From positions 19,009,656-19,073,655 of the forward strand of contig NC_065538.1 in the NCBI RefSeq assembly GCF_932294415.1: 64,000 bases of DNA. Reading direction: 5' to 3'. A program made the position numbers and the translations under genes. Below the pieces are notes generated by a model, which had not been told where the DNA came from, ran no database searches, and saw only the letters and a program-made list of their open reading frames with translations. Source of the stretch: Quercus robur (lineage: Eukaryota > Streptophyta > Magnoliopsida > Fagales > Fagaceae). Below, one piece after another: positions 1 to 12,225 of the stretch (the stretch's first letter is position 1; every line of letters starts with the position of its first letter).

Positions 1-509
1 TTATGTTCAATCGTTAGTGACAAAACTAAAACTTCATACAACAAATAAATTGACATGCACAAAAATTACTTAGTATATTCTAAGAGTTAGCACCTAGGAT
101 TGCTTAGAGTTATCACCAAGAGAAACAGAAAATCATGGAGTCAATACCAAATCATTGGAGAAATTCCTAGAGAAAAATGATCCCATCCTATTTAAATCCT
201 ATAATTTTCTTTCAAATAGTTTGGTGAATGGACATGAACAAGGTATGATGCTTATGCATTGCTAACATTCTAGAATATAGAAGAAGCTTTCCATCGAAAA
301 GGGGGTTAGAAATTCTCCTAGAGATTTGACATTTTCTTGATCAGGAGTGTTGAAGTTCGTGCCGAAAGTGTGTGGGCACAAGTTTTGTATCACAATATTT
401 GTTACTATTCTAACATGTACGATTGTGAGTCACGGAGAAAAAGTTACGAGTTTTTGTGAATTAAAGTGATGGATCATTGATTACAGTTGCACATTTCATC
501 GAGTTGTGG
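1..509. repeat. Duplicated flank, copy 1 (partner at 33770-34383)
   Basis: This stretch aligns in the same orientation with 33770-34383. Shared blocks include the run around 90-115 (GAGTTAGCACCTAGGATTGC) and the one around 250-270 (GATGCTTATGCATTGCTAAC). The partner has an extra ~80 bp near 34080-34160. No open frame was recognised. In the partner copy the block lies just 3' of a cysteine-rich gene remnant, so copy 1 may be the 3' flank of a paralogue lying left of the window. Homology stops near 509, where the partner meets the Mutator-like locus. Confidence 0.8.
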
Positions 510-572
510 TAAAAATTGTAGTAAATCGTGTGGTCACAGAATAATTGTATTCATTTTAAGCTTAAATTTATA

Positions 573-1657
573 TAGACGTGGCAAACGGGCAGGTCGGGTT
601 CAGGTTCGGCTCAGGTCAAGTTGTGTTAGGTTGACCCGTATTTTTCACATGATTTTTTTTTAATAAAGAAAACAACATGTATTTGCCATTTGGAAAGTTA
701 CGTAGCAAATTACTTGATGTAAAATGCATTACTTTGAATTCTTCACTCATATCAAGAATGAGCTCAGCTAAACAAATTAATATTTGTTCAATAATTTTAA
801 AATTATACAAATCTCAAAATTACTAACAAAAACAAAATAGCACAAAGGATAAGTAAAACAAATACACTAAGTTTTATTTCTACACAATATCAACATCCCA
901 AAACATAAAACAAAATTACAAATGGCTTATTGGATAGCTAATTTGACAAAGAATAAAAATATATAAGAAATTTATAATGTTGAAAACTAATTTTATAACA
1001 TATTATCAATTGTGGTTGACACTCTCTTTCAATTTGGAGAATATATATTAAAGTTTGATTGTTTACTTATTATACACGGTCTCTTTTATGAATATCATAT
1101 CATTTTTATGCAACGCATATTCTAAAAAATATCATAATTTATTTTGAAAATCCATTTATTTTGGACATGAATTGTTAAAAAATAGGCCTGAGCATTCATA
1201 ATTTATCCTAATTTCATTGATACTTTGGCTTCACTCTTTTCACACTTATGAATGTTTATCATACACGTCTATAATTTTAAATATATGTTTTTAACTCTAT
1301 TGTAACTAGATTGTCTTGGCATATACTTTGTTATTTGATATTTAAAAATCTTTTCTCATTACAGAATGTCTCAACCATTCATCTTTTAGTTCATTTGCAT
1401 GTAGTTATGTCGAGGTCTCAATTGTTTTTTTAAAGCTCATAAAAAATAATTAAACCAATATTGTTTTAATTTTATTATTTTTTTCCCCAAAAAAAAAGTT
1501 TTAAAAAAAGTTTTAGGTCACGGGTTGGGTCGTGGTTTAGGTCGGGTTGACTCGCAAAAAAATTGGGTTGGGTTATGGGTCATCCCATTTTTGCTTCGAG
1601 TAAAAAAATTCAGGTTTAGGTTGGGTCAAGAAATTTTGTCCTGTTTTGCCATGTCTA
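573..1657. mobile_element. Probable non-autonomous hAT-like element
   Basis: The left end starts TAGACGTGGCAAACGGGCAG and the right end, read in reverse complement, starts TAGACATGGCAAAACAGG, giving imperfect terminal inverted repeats (TIRs) of about 18 bp. Both subterminal parts are full of GGGTTGGGTC/GGTCGGGTT-like words, as in other plant hAT derivatives. The flanking 8-mers match only partly, so the TSD is not convincing. No transposase frame is present; the interior (660-1480) is AT-rich and non-coding. Confidence 0.5.
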
Positions 1658-1671
1658 AATGTATAAACCTA

Positions 1672-1776
<105 letters not shown>

Positions 1777-2294
1777 ATACAATATGTATAGTGTATTAAA
1801 ATACATAATTTTGCAAAAAAAAAAAAAAAGAGAGTGAAATCTAAGATTTAACTTTTATTACATCGTATATGTTATGATATTAGATTAGAGTAGACATTAA
1901 GTTTAAATCATAGACACAAGGCACCACAGAAGATGCCATTATTACTGAACTATTACTTAAACTCCATAAAATTTCAAACTTATGGCGTTGGCTCAATGGT
2001 GATTACTTTCTATTATAAGGAAAAATACCAATTGATTTTTGGTGTTGGCAGAGTTATACTTCTAACCCCAAATCTCTTTGATGGTGACAAAAAACTTGTA
2101 TCCTAAATCTCTTTGACGACGACAAGAAGTTTTACAAGTTGAGCTAATTAGATCTCACAATGTTTTACCTATTGAGAGGGCATACTTTTTAGGATTGATT
2201 TAATTATAGTATTTGGTGATTGGCCTATAATTTTAGTAGTTTACTTATTTTTTAAATTTCCATTTAAAGCTATCTGGTTATTATGTCTTTTAAT

Positions 2295-2448
2295 TTTTTT
2301 TGATACAAGATAGAATTTCTACTCTAACTTAATCTAAGTATATATGTGTGTGAAGCTCCCTTTTGGAGACTTGAATCCCGGCCCGTGCCCTCCATACCCC
2401 ACAAACATTTATACTTATGGAGTGACCATCACACCAAGGGTGCGCAGC
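2295..2448 (-). mobile_element. tRNA-derived SINE (Au-like)
   Basis: Read on the minus strand, the element has a Pol III box A-like segment (reverse complement of 2423-2436, TGGTGTGATGGTCA) and a box B-like segment (reverse complement of 2366-2379, GGGATTCAAGTCTC) at tRNA-like spacing. It ends in a short A-rich tail, seen as T's at 2295-2301 on the plus strand. It is flanked by a 19-bp TSD at 2276-2294 and 2449-2467 with one mismatch, as expected for LINE-mediated retroposition. The internal wording matches what I remember of the plant Au SINE family. It carries no ORF. Confidence 0.85.
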
Positions 2449-2686
2449 GGTTATTATGCCTTTTAATAACTTGCATCATATTATGAAAATTTTTTCCCTT
2501 TTAATTAGTCATTTAAGATTCTATTATTATCTTTCTCAAAAAAAAAAAAAGATTCTATTATTATAGTGCCTTTTTTTAAGGCAGTGTTGAACTTATTATT
2601 AACATAAAAACTATAACGGTTACAACATGTCATAGATCATAGACGAGCCTGTCTTTTCATTTTTCTCAATATATTGTTGTAACATG

Positions 2687-3763
2687 CACTACAAAACACG
2701 CGGGTCTTAGGCTGCGGTTTTTTCAGCCACGTTTTCAAAAATGCGGCTACAAACGAGCTATAGCCGCTTTTAAAAAAAACGCGGCTTAAAGTATTGAAAA
2801 CTAGTCGCATTTTAAACATGCGGCTATAGAATATGTCTACAACCACATTTTTAGTGTTTATAGCCGCATTTTTAGGGGTGGAGCTATTGTCGCGTTTTAA
2901 ACACGTGGCTATAGGACTTTCCGATTTCATTTTTTTTTTAAATCTTAATTGAAACCGCGTCTAGGAAACGTGGCTCTAGCTTGCCTATAGTCGTGTTTTT
3001 AAATGCGGCTATAAATTTAGTCTGTAGCCGCATGTTTAAAACGCGGCTTTAGTTTAGGAAGTGGCCACGTTTCTTAAACGTGGCTTCAGATTTGTCTATA
3101 GCTGCAGGTTAAAAATGCGGCTTTAGGCTTTGTATAAATAGTATAGTAAAATATTTCCACCCCTCTCCAATTGCACATCATCAGCCTCCATCTCTCAAGC
3201 CCTCACCCTCTATCTGATATCAGGTTTTCTATATTAGTGTTTGTAAAACTTATAGCAGTGTTTGTAAATGCATTCGCCATTTGGCCTAGAAAAAAAAAAA
3301 GGCTATAGCCGCGTTTTAAAAATGCGGCTATAGACAAATTCAAAAAAATATTTAGGGATTATAGCCACGTTTAAAAACGCAACTATAGGTGACAGATATA
3401 GCCACATTTAAAAGTGCAGCTATAGTTGTCAAAACGTGGCTATATCTGACACCTATAGCCACGTTTTTAAACGCGGCTATAATATGTCTTCTCACACGGA
3501 AACAAGTGACCTATAGCCATGTTTTTAAACGCGACTATAGATGTCCTTTATAGCCACATTTGAAAAATGCAGCTATAGATGTCACCTATAGCTGCGTTAA
3601 TAAAAATGCGGCCATTGGTCCTGGCCTATAGTCATGGGTTTTAGGCCACGGTTGTAAATGCGGCCTAAAAAAATGTGGCTATAGGCCAAATGGTCCTATA
3701 GCCAAGTTTTTATGAGCTATAGCCACGTTTTAAAAACACGGCTATGGGATTTTTTTTGTAGTG
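2687..3763. mobile_element. Non-autonomous CACTA (En/Spm) element
   Basis: The element begins CACTACAAAA (2687) and ends with TTTTTTTGTAGTG (3763), the CACTA-superfamily termini. It is flanked by a 3-bp TSD, ATG (2684-2686 and 3764-3766). The interior is built from repeats of TATAGCCGCGTTTTAAAA and the inverse TTTTAAAAATGCGGCTATA in both orientations, spaced every 30-60 bp, typical of subterminal transposase-binding repeats but here filling almost the whole element. A non-repetitive core lies at about 3130-3290. No transposase is encoded, so mobilisation would be in trans. Confidence 0.92.
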
Positions 3764-4399
3764 ATGTCATATTTGCCAATATCTTTGTAGTTTGATTTGT
3801 TTTTTTTTTTTTTTTTTGGAGAAACCTTGTAGTTGATATTTTAGTGCTCATAAGAGTGACCTAATAAATATTGCGAAAAGATCAAGAAGGGTCTACATGT
3901 ACTTTATATAACATGCATGTGACAAAAATTTTTAAATCACAAACATGACGAGGCACTACAATCTACAAAGTATGCCATTAGGTTGAACCATCACTTGAGT
4001 CCCAAAAATACAAACTTTATTTATTTAAATGATGTGTTTTCTTAGAAGTGATTGTCCCATAATTTTTTTGGGAGTTTTTTTCTTTTTTTTGGGAGATTTT
4101 TTTTTTCATCATTTAAAGCTCTTTAATTATTTGAAGCTATCTAATTATCATGCTTTCAAATAATCTACGCAATATTAGGAAAGTTCTTCACTTTTAATTA
4201 GTTTCTACAATTATGGTACCTTTAAATTAAATTACATGGATGTGGCAAAAATTTTTAAATTTTGTTTTATGTTTCTACCATTATTATGAATTTTTTAATA
4301 TTCAAGTCGGGTTTTTTTGGATAGCTTCTTTTGGTTTTTTTCTCTGTCGCTAAGAAAGTCAGGTTACTCCTCTTCTCTTAAGCTATAGAACTGCCATCC
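3764..4399. other. AT-rich spacer, no gene seen
   Basis: T-rich runs (around 3800 and 4080-4100) and low-complexity AT sequence. Nothing recognisable until the LINE ORF1 remains begin near 4470. The true 5' end of the LINE could lie in here but no boundary was found. Confidence 0.6.
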
Positions 4400-4499
4400 C
4401 TCTTGTAGGTGGTTTTGTCCTTTTTGGTACCAAGTGTGCCTATAGAGCTAGTGGATTTTTTCTTTTGGGGTTACTGGGAAACAATCTAGTTTAGTCTTC

Positions 4500-5748
4500 G
4501 TGCTTTGTTCATGGCAGCATATTGCTATGGAAGACCTTGCTAAATCCTGGAGTAATATGTCACTTTCTGAAATGGAAGATTTCGGTTTTATTCTCCCAAA
4601 AGTACAAAGAACAAATGAGTTTATCATAGCGGAAAAATTCCTTACCACTTGGGCTCTAAATATGGATGCAGTGGCAAGACCTTTTAAACAGGTGTGGAGA
4701 TGCAATGATGGTTTTAAGATTTGAAACTTGAGAGATCATAAAGCACTCTTTGTTTTTGAGGACTAGCGTGATGTAAATTTTTTTTTTTCTTAGCGAGCCA
4801 TGGAGCTTCGATAAAGTACTTGGTGTTGCTACAAAGATATGACCAAGATGGTCTAGTGGGCGATTTGAAGTTTGAAAAAGTGATGATTTGGGTATAGGTC
4901 CATGATGTCCTGTATCGGTTATGACAATCACGGTGGCTGAAAATATATGCAATAAGATAGGCGAGGTTATTCGTGGAATCGGAGTAGAAAATGAAGAGGG
5001 GGGAAGTTTTATTAGGGTGAGAGTGGAGATAGATATCTGGCTGCCTTTGTGCAGAGGGAGAGTTATCACTTTAGAAAGCGGGGAGAAATCTTGGGTATCC
5101 TTTAAGTACAAACGCTTGCCAAACCTTTGTTATTGGTGTGGCCGCTTGAATCATGGGGATAAGGATTGCCCATTGTAAATTCAAAGTAGAGACACTCTTA
5201 CTGAAGACAAAAAGCAATTCAATTTGAGCATTAGAGCTCCTCCCTATCAACCCTCCAAAAAAAATGTGATTTTTGTCCCGGGATACTATGACAGGTCAAG
5301 TTTGGATGGGAAGGAAGCAAAGAAGGCAGAAGGTTCTATCCTAACCACAGCAGCCGAAAATCATGAGAAAGTGCCTCCGGTGGAGGCGAACTTGGATATG
5401 GAAATTGATGAATTTGTGGGGGAGTTTAATGTTGAGATTAATGGTAAGAAAGATTTGAATTCAAAAGACTCAACTCTGGATTTTTCTCTTCCTTCGATTG
5501 TGTCGGACCAAAATAATCAATGTGAGTTATTTCCCTCAATATTTACTGATCCTTTATGCGATATATTTGGAGTTGAAAAAGCGAATAGTGTGATTGGGGC
5601 AGGGGGAGATTGTGCAGCCAAAAAAAATGGGACACCAAAGCCAGAGTTATTGTTGCCTACGGTGTTAAATGTGGAGGATGGTCGTATATGCCCCAATGTT
5701 TTATTTTGGTGCCGTATTGATGAAATTGATAGAGTTATGCAAGTATGA
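4500..5748 (+). pseudogene. LINE ORF1 remnant (DUF4283 / CCHC knuckle)
   Basis: Three consecutive frame pieces (4500-4724, 4921-5178, 5224-5748) make up a gag-like LINE ORF1. The first resembles the DUF4283 region (EDLAKSWSNMSLSEMEDFGF). The second ends in RLPNLCYWCGRLNHGDKDC, a CX2CX4HX4C knuckle that would bind nucleic acid. The third is the acidic, poorly conserved C-terminal linker. Stops and a frame change between the pieces show it no longer encodes one protein. In an active element this product coats LINE RNA. Confidence 0.8.
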
Positions 5749-6630
5749 TCCTCTGCTAGATGTCACTAATAAAGCTCCCCTAGTTCCCCTAGTTTTCGGC
5801 AATTGATACTTCCAAGTGGAAAAGAGTTACTTGGCCTCTAGCAAAGCCAAATTCCAACACAAATGTCTCTAGTGGAAAAAAAAAGAAAAGAAACTCTACA
5901 CCTGTGGCAAATAAACTTGAGTCGATAAATAAAAAATCCAAGGTCTCAAAGGGTGATGAAAGTAACAACATGGTTTTGGTGGAGACTGGTTCCCAGCCCC
6001 GCCAATTTCAATGAGTCTTCTTTGTTGGAACTGTTGTAGGCTTGGGAACTAGTAGATAGTTCAAGAGCTCGATAATATCGTTTGGACACAAGATCATGCA
6101 GTGGTGTTTTTAGCTGAAATATGGTTGGATAAAGCAAGGCTAGTGGTGATTTGTGATGGTTTACAATTTGGTGGTTATCATGGTGTTTTAAAAATTTCTA
6201 GAGGGGGTGATGTGGCCCCTTTTTTGGAAAAATGATATGGAACTTCATGTTGAACCCTCTTCTCCAAATCATATTGATGCTAGAGGATGTGTGGAGATTT
6301 ACATGGTTTTATGGAGCTCCGGAAACTCATCTTAGAATGGAGCCATGGAATCTTCTAGGGGACCTACATTAGTGGTTCTCAATTCCTTGGTTGTGTGCAA
6401 GGGATTTTAATGAGATATCAAAAATTCACGAGAAATAAGGCAGAAGGGTACAACCTTATGGTCAGATGAAAATCTTGCTTTGGATGAATGTGGTTTGATG
6501 GACTTAGGTTACATAGACAGTAAATTTACATGGTTAAAATATTGCAAATGGAATTTTGATATGGGAAAGATTAGACAGAGCAGCGGGGTTGATTGATTGG
6601 TGTGCTCATTTTCTAGCAAAAAATTGTTCC

Positions 6631-7960
6631 TATAAAGTTGTGATTTACAACTATATTTTTGTTGGTTTTAATTCCATGTCAAATTTGGTTGTATTTTGTT
6701 CAATCATTTTCTTGTATGTTTGTGGGATTTATTGTAAGGGTTGAGTGTGAGAATTTTGTGAAGAATTGTAAAGACAATGAAGTTTGCGACTTGCTTGCGA
6801 CTGACTTGTGAGTGGACAACTTGTGAAAGGCCACGTGAGAAGCACATGCGTGGAAGTTGAATAGATTTATGCTAGGTTGGTTTTTGCGAGTCACTTTGCA
6901 ACTTGGCCAACTCGCAAGTGACTCGCAAAACTCTCTGCCTGGATGTTTTTAAAGAGTGCCTTCCTCATTTCTTTACGCACACTATATAATCCCACATTAC
7001 CTATGAAATTGTAAAGAGACTTTCAAAGAGAACCCTAACAATACACTTGAAAGTTAGAGATTGTAAACCCATAATCATATACTTCTACCTCTCCAATTAC
7101 AAATCCTTGAGAGGTTCTTAGCCTAAACACTTACTTCTCCCAATCCGAGTGTTGAGAGAAGTTTTGGAGCATGTGGGAAGTATTGGAAGAAGCCATTGAT
7201 TGGCGGATGCAATTTGGAGTTGATTGTGGGATTTGGATAACTAGTGAAGACAAGACTCGGTGCTTTCCTCATTTCTTTACACACACTATATAAGCCCACA
7301 TTACCTACGAAATTGTAAGGAGACTTTCAGAGAGAAAACCCTAGCAATACACTTGAAAGTTAGAGATTGTAAACCCACAATCATTTACTCCTTCCTCTCC
7401 AATTACAAATCTTTGAGAGGTTTTTAGCCCAAACACTTACTTCTCCCAATTTGAGTGTTGAGAGAAGTTTTGGTGCGTGTGGGAAGCATTGGAAAAAGCC
7501 ATTGATTGGCGGATGCAATTTGGAGCTAATTATGGGATTCAGATAACTAGTGAAAACAAGGCTCGGTGAAGTTCGTTGGGAGCTATAATTCGGAGGGTTC
7601 AAGTATATTGGGTAGATTAGGCTTAGATGGTCTTTTTGATATTCTTGTACTCCAACTTTCTTCACTAGTGGATCATTTCAGCTTGGAGGGCTGCGAGAGG
7701 GTTTTTTTCCGAGTACTTCGGTTTCCTCTTCAATAACACGTCTCTGTATTATTTTGTTATTTGCATCTCTCTTCCCTTACTCTTTAAGTTTTATACTTAT
7801 TGTCTATTGTATATGCATCTGCTTTAGAGTAGTTCCGACCTGATTACATTACTCTTACTCTTATTCCGTATCTAGTTAAGTAGGGTAAAAGCAATCTAGC
7901 GGTAAATTTAAAATTGGGGATCTAAACAAGCAATAGTGTTTTACACTATTTGAGCTTTCA
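6631..7960 (+). mobile_element. Solo LTR of the Copia family also found at 50165
   Basis: Large parts match the 5' LTR at 50165-51275: the opening TATAAAGTTGTGATTTACAA, the TATTGTAAGGGTTGAGTGTGA block, the GCTTGGAGGGC...CTTCGGTTTCCTCTTC block and the terminal GAGCTTTCA. It lies inside LINE endonuclease coding sequence. The flanking 5-mers are GTTCC (6626-6630) and GTTTT (7961-7965), the same TSD if two C-to-T changes occurred. Length is 1330 bp against 1111 bp for the other LTR, largely because of a 304-bp internal tandem duplication. No internal retroelement sequence remains, so it formed by LTR-LTR recombination. Confidence 0.85.
6957..7564. repeat. 304-bp tandem duplication inside the solo LTR
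   Basis: Bases 6957-7260 are repeated at 7261-7564 with about 95% identity by eye; the block CCTCATTTCTTTAC recurs with an offset of 304. Each unit includes a TATA-like ACTATATAAKCCC sequence and probably the transcription start region, so the solo LTR carries two promoter-like copies. Confidence 0.9.
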
Positions 7961-8068
7961 GTTTTGTTAGAGTGTGGGTCTTTGGATCACAAGCCCATAA
8001 TGATTCATCCTAGTGGGGCAGTGGTAAAGCCGAAGAGGCCATGGAGGTTTGAGGAAGTATGGTTGGAT

Positions 8069-8852
8069 CAGGGGCGGAACCAAGGGGGGGCGAGAGGGGG
8101 CAACTGCCCCCCCTGACTCCTCCTGAAAAGTCCCCTAGATTATAGCATTTAGGTTCCTTTTTTAAATGCTTTGCCCAACATAGGAAAAAAATTCAAAAAG
8201 ACAAAATGTCTTGTTATAGAAAAACAATCCTGACATGTAAAAATAAAAAGGGAAAAAGCTACATAGATCATCCACTTACAATAGTACTACTTATTTTCTC
8301 TTTTAAGCTTTTATATTGTCCAAATTTATAGCTTATCACCATATATGACACTTTACTGTTTAACTCAATTTTCTTCTGCTATCCTTCTTCTTATTTTTTA
8401 TTATTATTTTTGGGTTTTTTTTTTCACCGCAATGATGGTGGTCTTAAATTTTACACTCTTTTTTATTATTATTTTTATATAGAAAAGATAAACTACCTAA
8501 TGTCCCAGTACGGTATTGAAATTTTCAAACCTCCACTATCCATTTTTTCTCCTTCCTGACTTTTTAGTTTCCAATTTTATAGGTTATTGCTATACTTTTT
8601 TTACTTTGATTATTAGTGACTATGCAACAATTTCAAAATATAAATCATCAAATGCTGTCGAGCAAATTAAATTTGTTATGAAAAAATAAACTATAGTTTA
8701 TACTTACATTAAATTTTGTATAACAATTATAGTTATTTACAATTGTTTATTTATTAGGTTATTAATATTGATTAGCTTTTTTAAGGTTATTTTAGTTTAA
8801 TATTGTCTTTAAACCTTGCCCTCCCAAAACTAAAATCCTAACTCTGCCACTG
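8069..8852. mobile_element. Non-autonomous hAT element
   Basis: The ends are CAGGGGCGGAACC and, in reverse complement from the right, CAGTGGCAGAGTT: imperfect 13-bp TIRs of the plant hAT type. They are flanked by a perfect 8-bp TSD, GGTTGGAT (8061-8068 and 8853-8860). The interior is AT-rich and non-coding. It sits in LINE ORF2 between pieces encoding RPWRFEEVW and the following spacer-helix region, so it inserted after the LINE. It is 784 bp and would need a transposase in trans. Confidence 0.93.
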
Positions 8853-11800
8853 GGTTGGATGATGAGGGGTGTAATGACATAGTGAATGCAACATGGAGGG
8901 TAAATACAGTGGGGTCCCCAATAAGAAAGGTGGTGCAAAAAATTGGTGCTTGTCAAAATAAATTGTAATGGTGGAGTAAAAATTGTTTCGGCAATATCAC
9001 TCAGCAACTAGTAGAGAAGAAAAAATTCTTGAAAAAGGCAGAGGAGGTGGCGTTGAGGGGTGGTGACACGTTTGGCATGATTGGGCTAAAGGTGGAGATT
9101 TCAGGTTTACTTACTCTAGTGGAAAAAATGTGGCATCAGAGAGCAAGGACTTTGTGGATGTAATCTAGGGACATGAAACTTGTTATTTCCATAATAAAGC
9201 ATCACACCGATTTCGAAGAAATAGGATTCTGGGATTAAAAAATTCTAGTGGGGAGGTGTGTTTTGGAGATGATAAGGTTGTTGATTTACTGGAAAACTAT
9301 TACAGAAATTTATTTACATCGATCCGCTGCCCCAACAGAAATAGAAGAGGTAGTGCAGTATACAGCTCGTGTGGTTGATGATGAGACGAGTCAAATGCTG
9401 GTAGCAGATTTTACAAGAATTGAGGTGGAGGTTGCCCTTAAGCAAATGGCTCCCTTGAAAGAACCAAGCCCGGATGGAATGCCCTCAATTTTCTATCAAT
9501 ACTACTGGCAGAATATTGGGGATGAACTAACAGAGGCAATTATCTCCTGCTTGAATTCGGGCAAGACCTTGACAGGTTTGAACCATATTTTCTTACACTT
9601 ATTCCCAAATTAAAATGCCCTGAATCTATTTATGAATTTCATCCTGTAGCATTGTGTAATATTTTGTATAAACTCATCTGAAAAGTGCTGGCAAATAGAT
9701 TAAAAATAATTTTGCCTCAGATTATTTTAGAGTTCCAAAGTGCTTTTCAATATGATAAGGCCATCTTTGACTATATTTAGTCGCTTTTGAGACATAACAT
9801 CATATGAAGACAAATAGGTTTGGGAAAATAGGTTTTATGACTATGAAATTAGACATGAGTAAAACATATGATAGGGTGGAATGGAAGTTTTTGTAGGAAA
9901 TTATGGACCGAATGGGATTTCATTTTAAATGGATTGGGTGGATTTTGGAGTGTATTAGCTCGGTTTCATTTTCTATCATGGTGAATGGTGAACCGAGAGG
10001 GCATAAGGGACCCTTTATCTTCTTACCTATTTCTCCTATGCTCAGAAGGTTTGAATAGTCTAATCCAACATGTAGTGGTTGAGGGGAGCCTTCAAGGTTT
10101 CTCACTTTGCTGAAGTGGACCAAAAATTTCTTACCTATTTTTTTTGCAAATATATGATAGCTTGCTTTTTTGTTGTGCAAAAATGGGGGACATTCAGACA
10201 ATTCTTCAAGTCTGAAAATATCTTAGGTCAAATGATAAATACAAAGAAGACAACATTATTCTTTAGTAAATCAGTGACTGAAGAGGTTAAAAATTCAATC
10301 AAAGCAAAACTCGAGGTGCAAGAGATAAAGCAATATGAGATGTATTTGGGGCTACTTGTTGTGGTTGGAAAAAATAGAAGTGCTAGCTTGAATTACATTA
10401 AAGATAGGATTTGGGGAAAGCTCCAAATATGGAAGGAAAAACTCTTGTCACAAGTAGGGAAGGAGGTTCTCTTAAAGGTGGTGGTCCAAGCAATTCCCAC
10501 TTTTGCTATGGGATGTTTTAAACTTCCCTTGGGCTGATTTGAAAATTTTGGTAGGGACAACATGGTGAACTAGTGGAGGAAAATCTATTGGAAAAATTGG
10601 GAGGTTGTGTTGGGCCAAAACAGAAGGTGGAATGAGTTTCAAGTAGTTGGGAAAATTCAATGATTATATATTGGCAAAATAGGTTTGGCGTCTTGTGCAT
10701 GATACAGATTCTTTTTTTTTTTTTTTTTAAAAATTTTTTTATTATTTTTTTTATTGTGTTTTCAAGGCAAAGTATTTCCCAAATGGAAGCATTTTTTGTG
10801 CCAAAAAAATCTTTGGGGTCCTATACATGGAAAAGTATTTTGAAGGCGAGGAGGGTTATTTCTTTGGGTGCAAGGTGGAAGGTGGGTGATGGAAAATCTA
10901 TCCGAGTGTACAACGAAAGTTGGATGTTGGGAAACTCTGGTGGTAGAGTGCTATCGCTTCCCTTGGAGTTGAGTGGTGATTCTTGTGTGGCTGACCTTAT
11001 AAACAATGACACAGGTTGGTGGGACATAAGAAAAATTGATAAATGTTTTTTGCCTTTTGAAGCTCAAAGCATTAAATCTATACCCCTCTGTTCTAACCCA
11101 CAATCTGATTATTTTTTCTGGCCATTAGCAGGTGATGACATATACACGTTGAAGACAGGTTATAAGCTATTATGTGGTGTGGCAAGAGAGGAAGCTGCCT
11201 CTGTGTCAAACTCTGAGAACATAAAAACTTTCTGGTCTGGGTTGTGGAAATTAAAAAATCCCAGGCAAAGTTAAGCATTTCCTGTGGAAGGCGTGTACCA
11301 ATAGTTTGCCAACAAAAACAAATTTGCTTAAAAGAAAAATCCTCTCGGATCCCACATGCCATCTATGTGGCTGTCTAGCTGAAGATGTCATGCATGCATT
11401 ATGGGACTGTGAAGCTGTAAAGTCAGTGTGGGGACTGGATTTTGGGTGGGTTAACAGGTTTGAAGCTGCACAGGGGACATTCACTGAGCTGTTTGGTTGA
11501 ATCATGACTCAACCTCGTGTTCCTGAGATTTTTGCCACCACAGCATGGTTCCTTTGGTCGCATAGAAATAAAACAAGGTTGAACGAGGTTACTCAACTTA
11601 CTTGACAGAATTCCTGAAGCTGTCCGTAGCTTCCCCTCAACATTTAAAATAAATAAAGACTAGCCACGGGGGAAAGCTCAAAGCAGAAAAAAAGAGATGG
11701 ATACCAGCTACAGAGGGTGAGTTTAAAACTAATTTTGATGGAGCAATGTTTGAAGAAAATAATAATGCAGGAATAGGGATTATTGTTCGGAACTCTCGTG

Positions 11801-12225
11801 GTGAGGTGATGGTGGCTCTTTCTGAAAAAATCCCTAAACCTTGATCGGTGGAAATCTTGGAGATGTTAGCTGCAAGGCGCGCTGTCAAAATTGTGCAGGA
11901 ACTAGGCTTGCATGACTCTCACTTTGAAGGCGACTCACTTGTTGGTATCAAAGCCTTGCAAAGAGGAAATATGCTATCATCCTCTTTTGGTTACTTAATT
12001 ATGATATTTTATCTTCTGTTAGATCCTTAAGGAGTATCTCTCTCTCATACTTTGAGGTAAGGAAATATGGCAGCACATGCCTTAGCCTAGAGAGCAAAAA
12101 TTTCTTTTCTTTTGTTTGTTTGGATGGAGTCCGTTCCACCATATCTGGATTATGTAGTTTTTCTACTGATTTCTCGGCACAAAAATAATATTATGGATGA
12201 CTTTTTTCTCAAGAAAAAAATTAAA

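Larger units (their letters stand above)
6011..12060 (+). pseudogene. LINE ORF2 remnant (endonuclease, RT, zf-RVT, RNase H)
   Basis: Endonuclease remains begin near 6011 (MSLLCWNC) and end in RLDRAAGLIDWCAHF just before the solo LTR. After it the motif SLDHKPI (about 7987-8007) continues the endonuclease. The RT thumb/palm region is seen at 9248-9613 (MAPLKEPSPDGMPSIFYQYY) and 9650-10530 (KLDMSKTYDRVEW), but the YADD catalytic box is not readable. The zf-RVT motif, with CHLCGCLAEDVMHALWDC, is at 11360-11415. RNase H remains are at 11690-12000 (NFDGAMFEENNNAGIGIIVR). Stops and frame changes throughout mean no function is expected. Confidence 0.85.
4400..12225 (+). mobile_element. Decayed L1-type LINE with nested insertions
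   Basis: The order of coding remains is that of plant L1 LINEs: ORF1 with a DUF4283-like region and CCHC knuckle (4500-5748), then ORF2 with endonuclease (about 6010-6620), reverse transcriptase (about 8870-10550), zf-RVT (11225-11500) and a terminal RNase H (about 11690-12060). It ends in an A-rich tract near 12205-12235. All frames carry many stops. Two later insertions interrupt it: a Copia-type solo LTR (6631-7960) and a hAT element (8069-8852), together about 2.1 kb. The 5' boundary is approximate and no TSD was identified. Confidence 0.85.

Noticed and set aside
496..506. ATCGAGTTG near the window start as an isolated dyad half
   Set aside because: No AACTCG partner 13 bases upstream; single half-sites are expected by chance.
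2349..2440. tRNA-like A and B boxes
   Set aside because: No cloverleaf or anticodon arm of a real tRNA; the 19-bp TSD and tail show a SINE.
6905..6935. AACTCGCAAG / ACTCGCAAA words in the solo LTR as members of the dyad family
   Set aside because: No CGAGTT partner at 13-base spacing; they belong to the TCGCGA-type words of the Copia LTR.
7381..7665. Minus-strand open frame of 94 residues
   Set aside because: Lies in the solo LTR and matches the duplicated LTR sequence, not a protein family.
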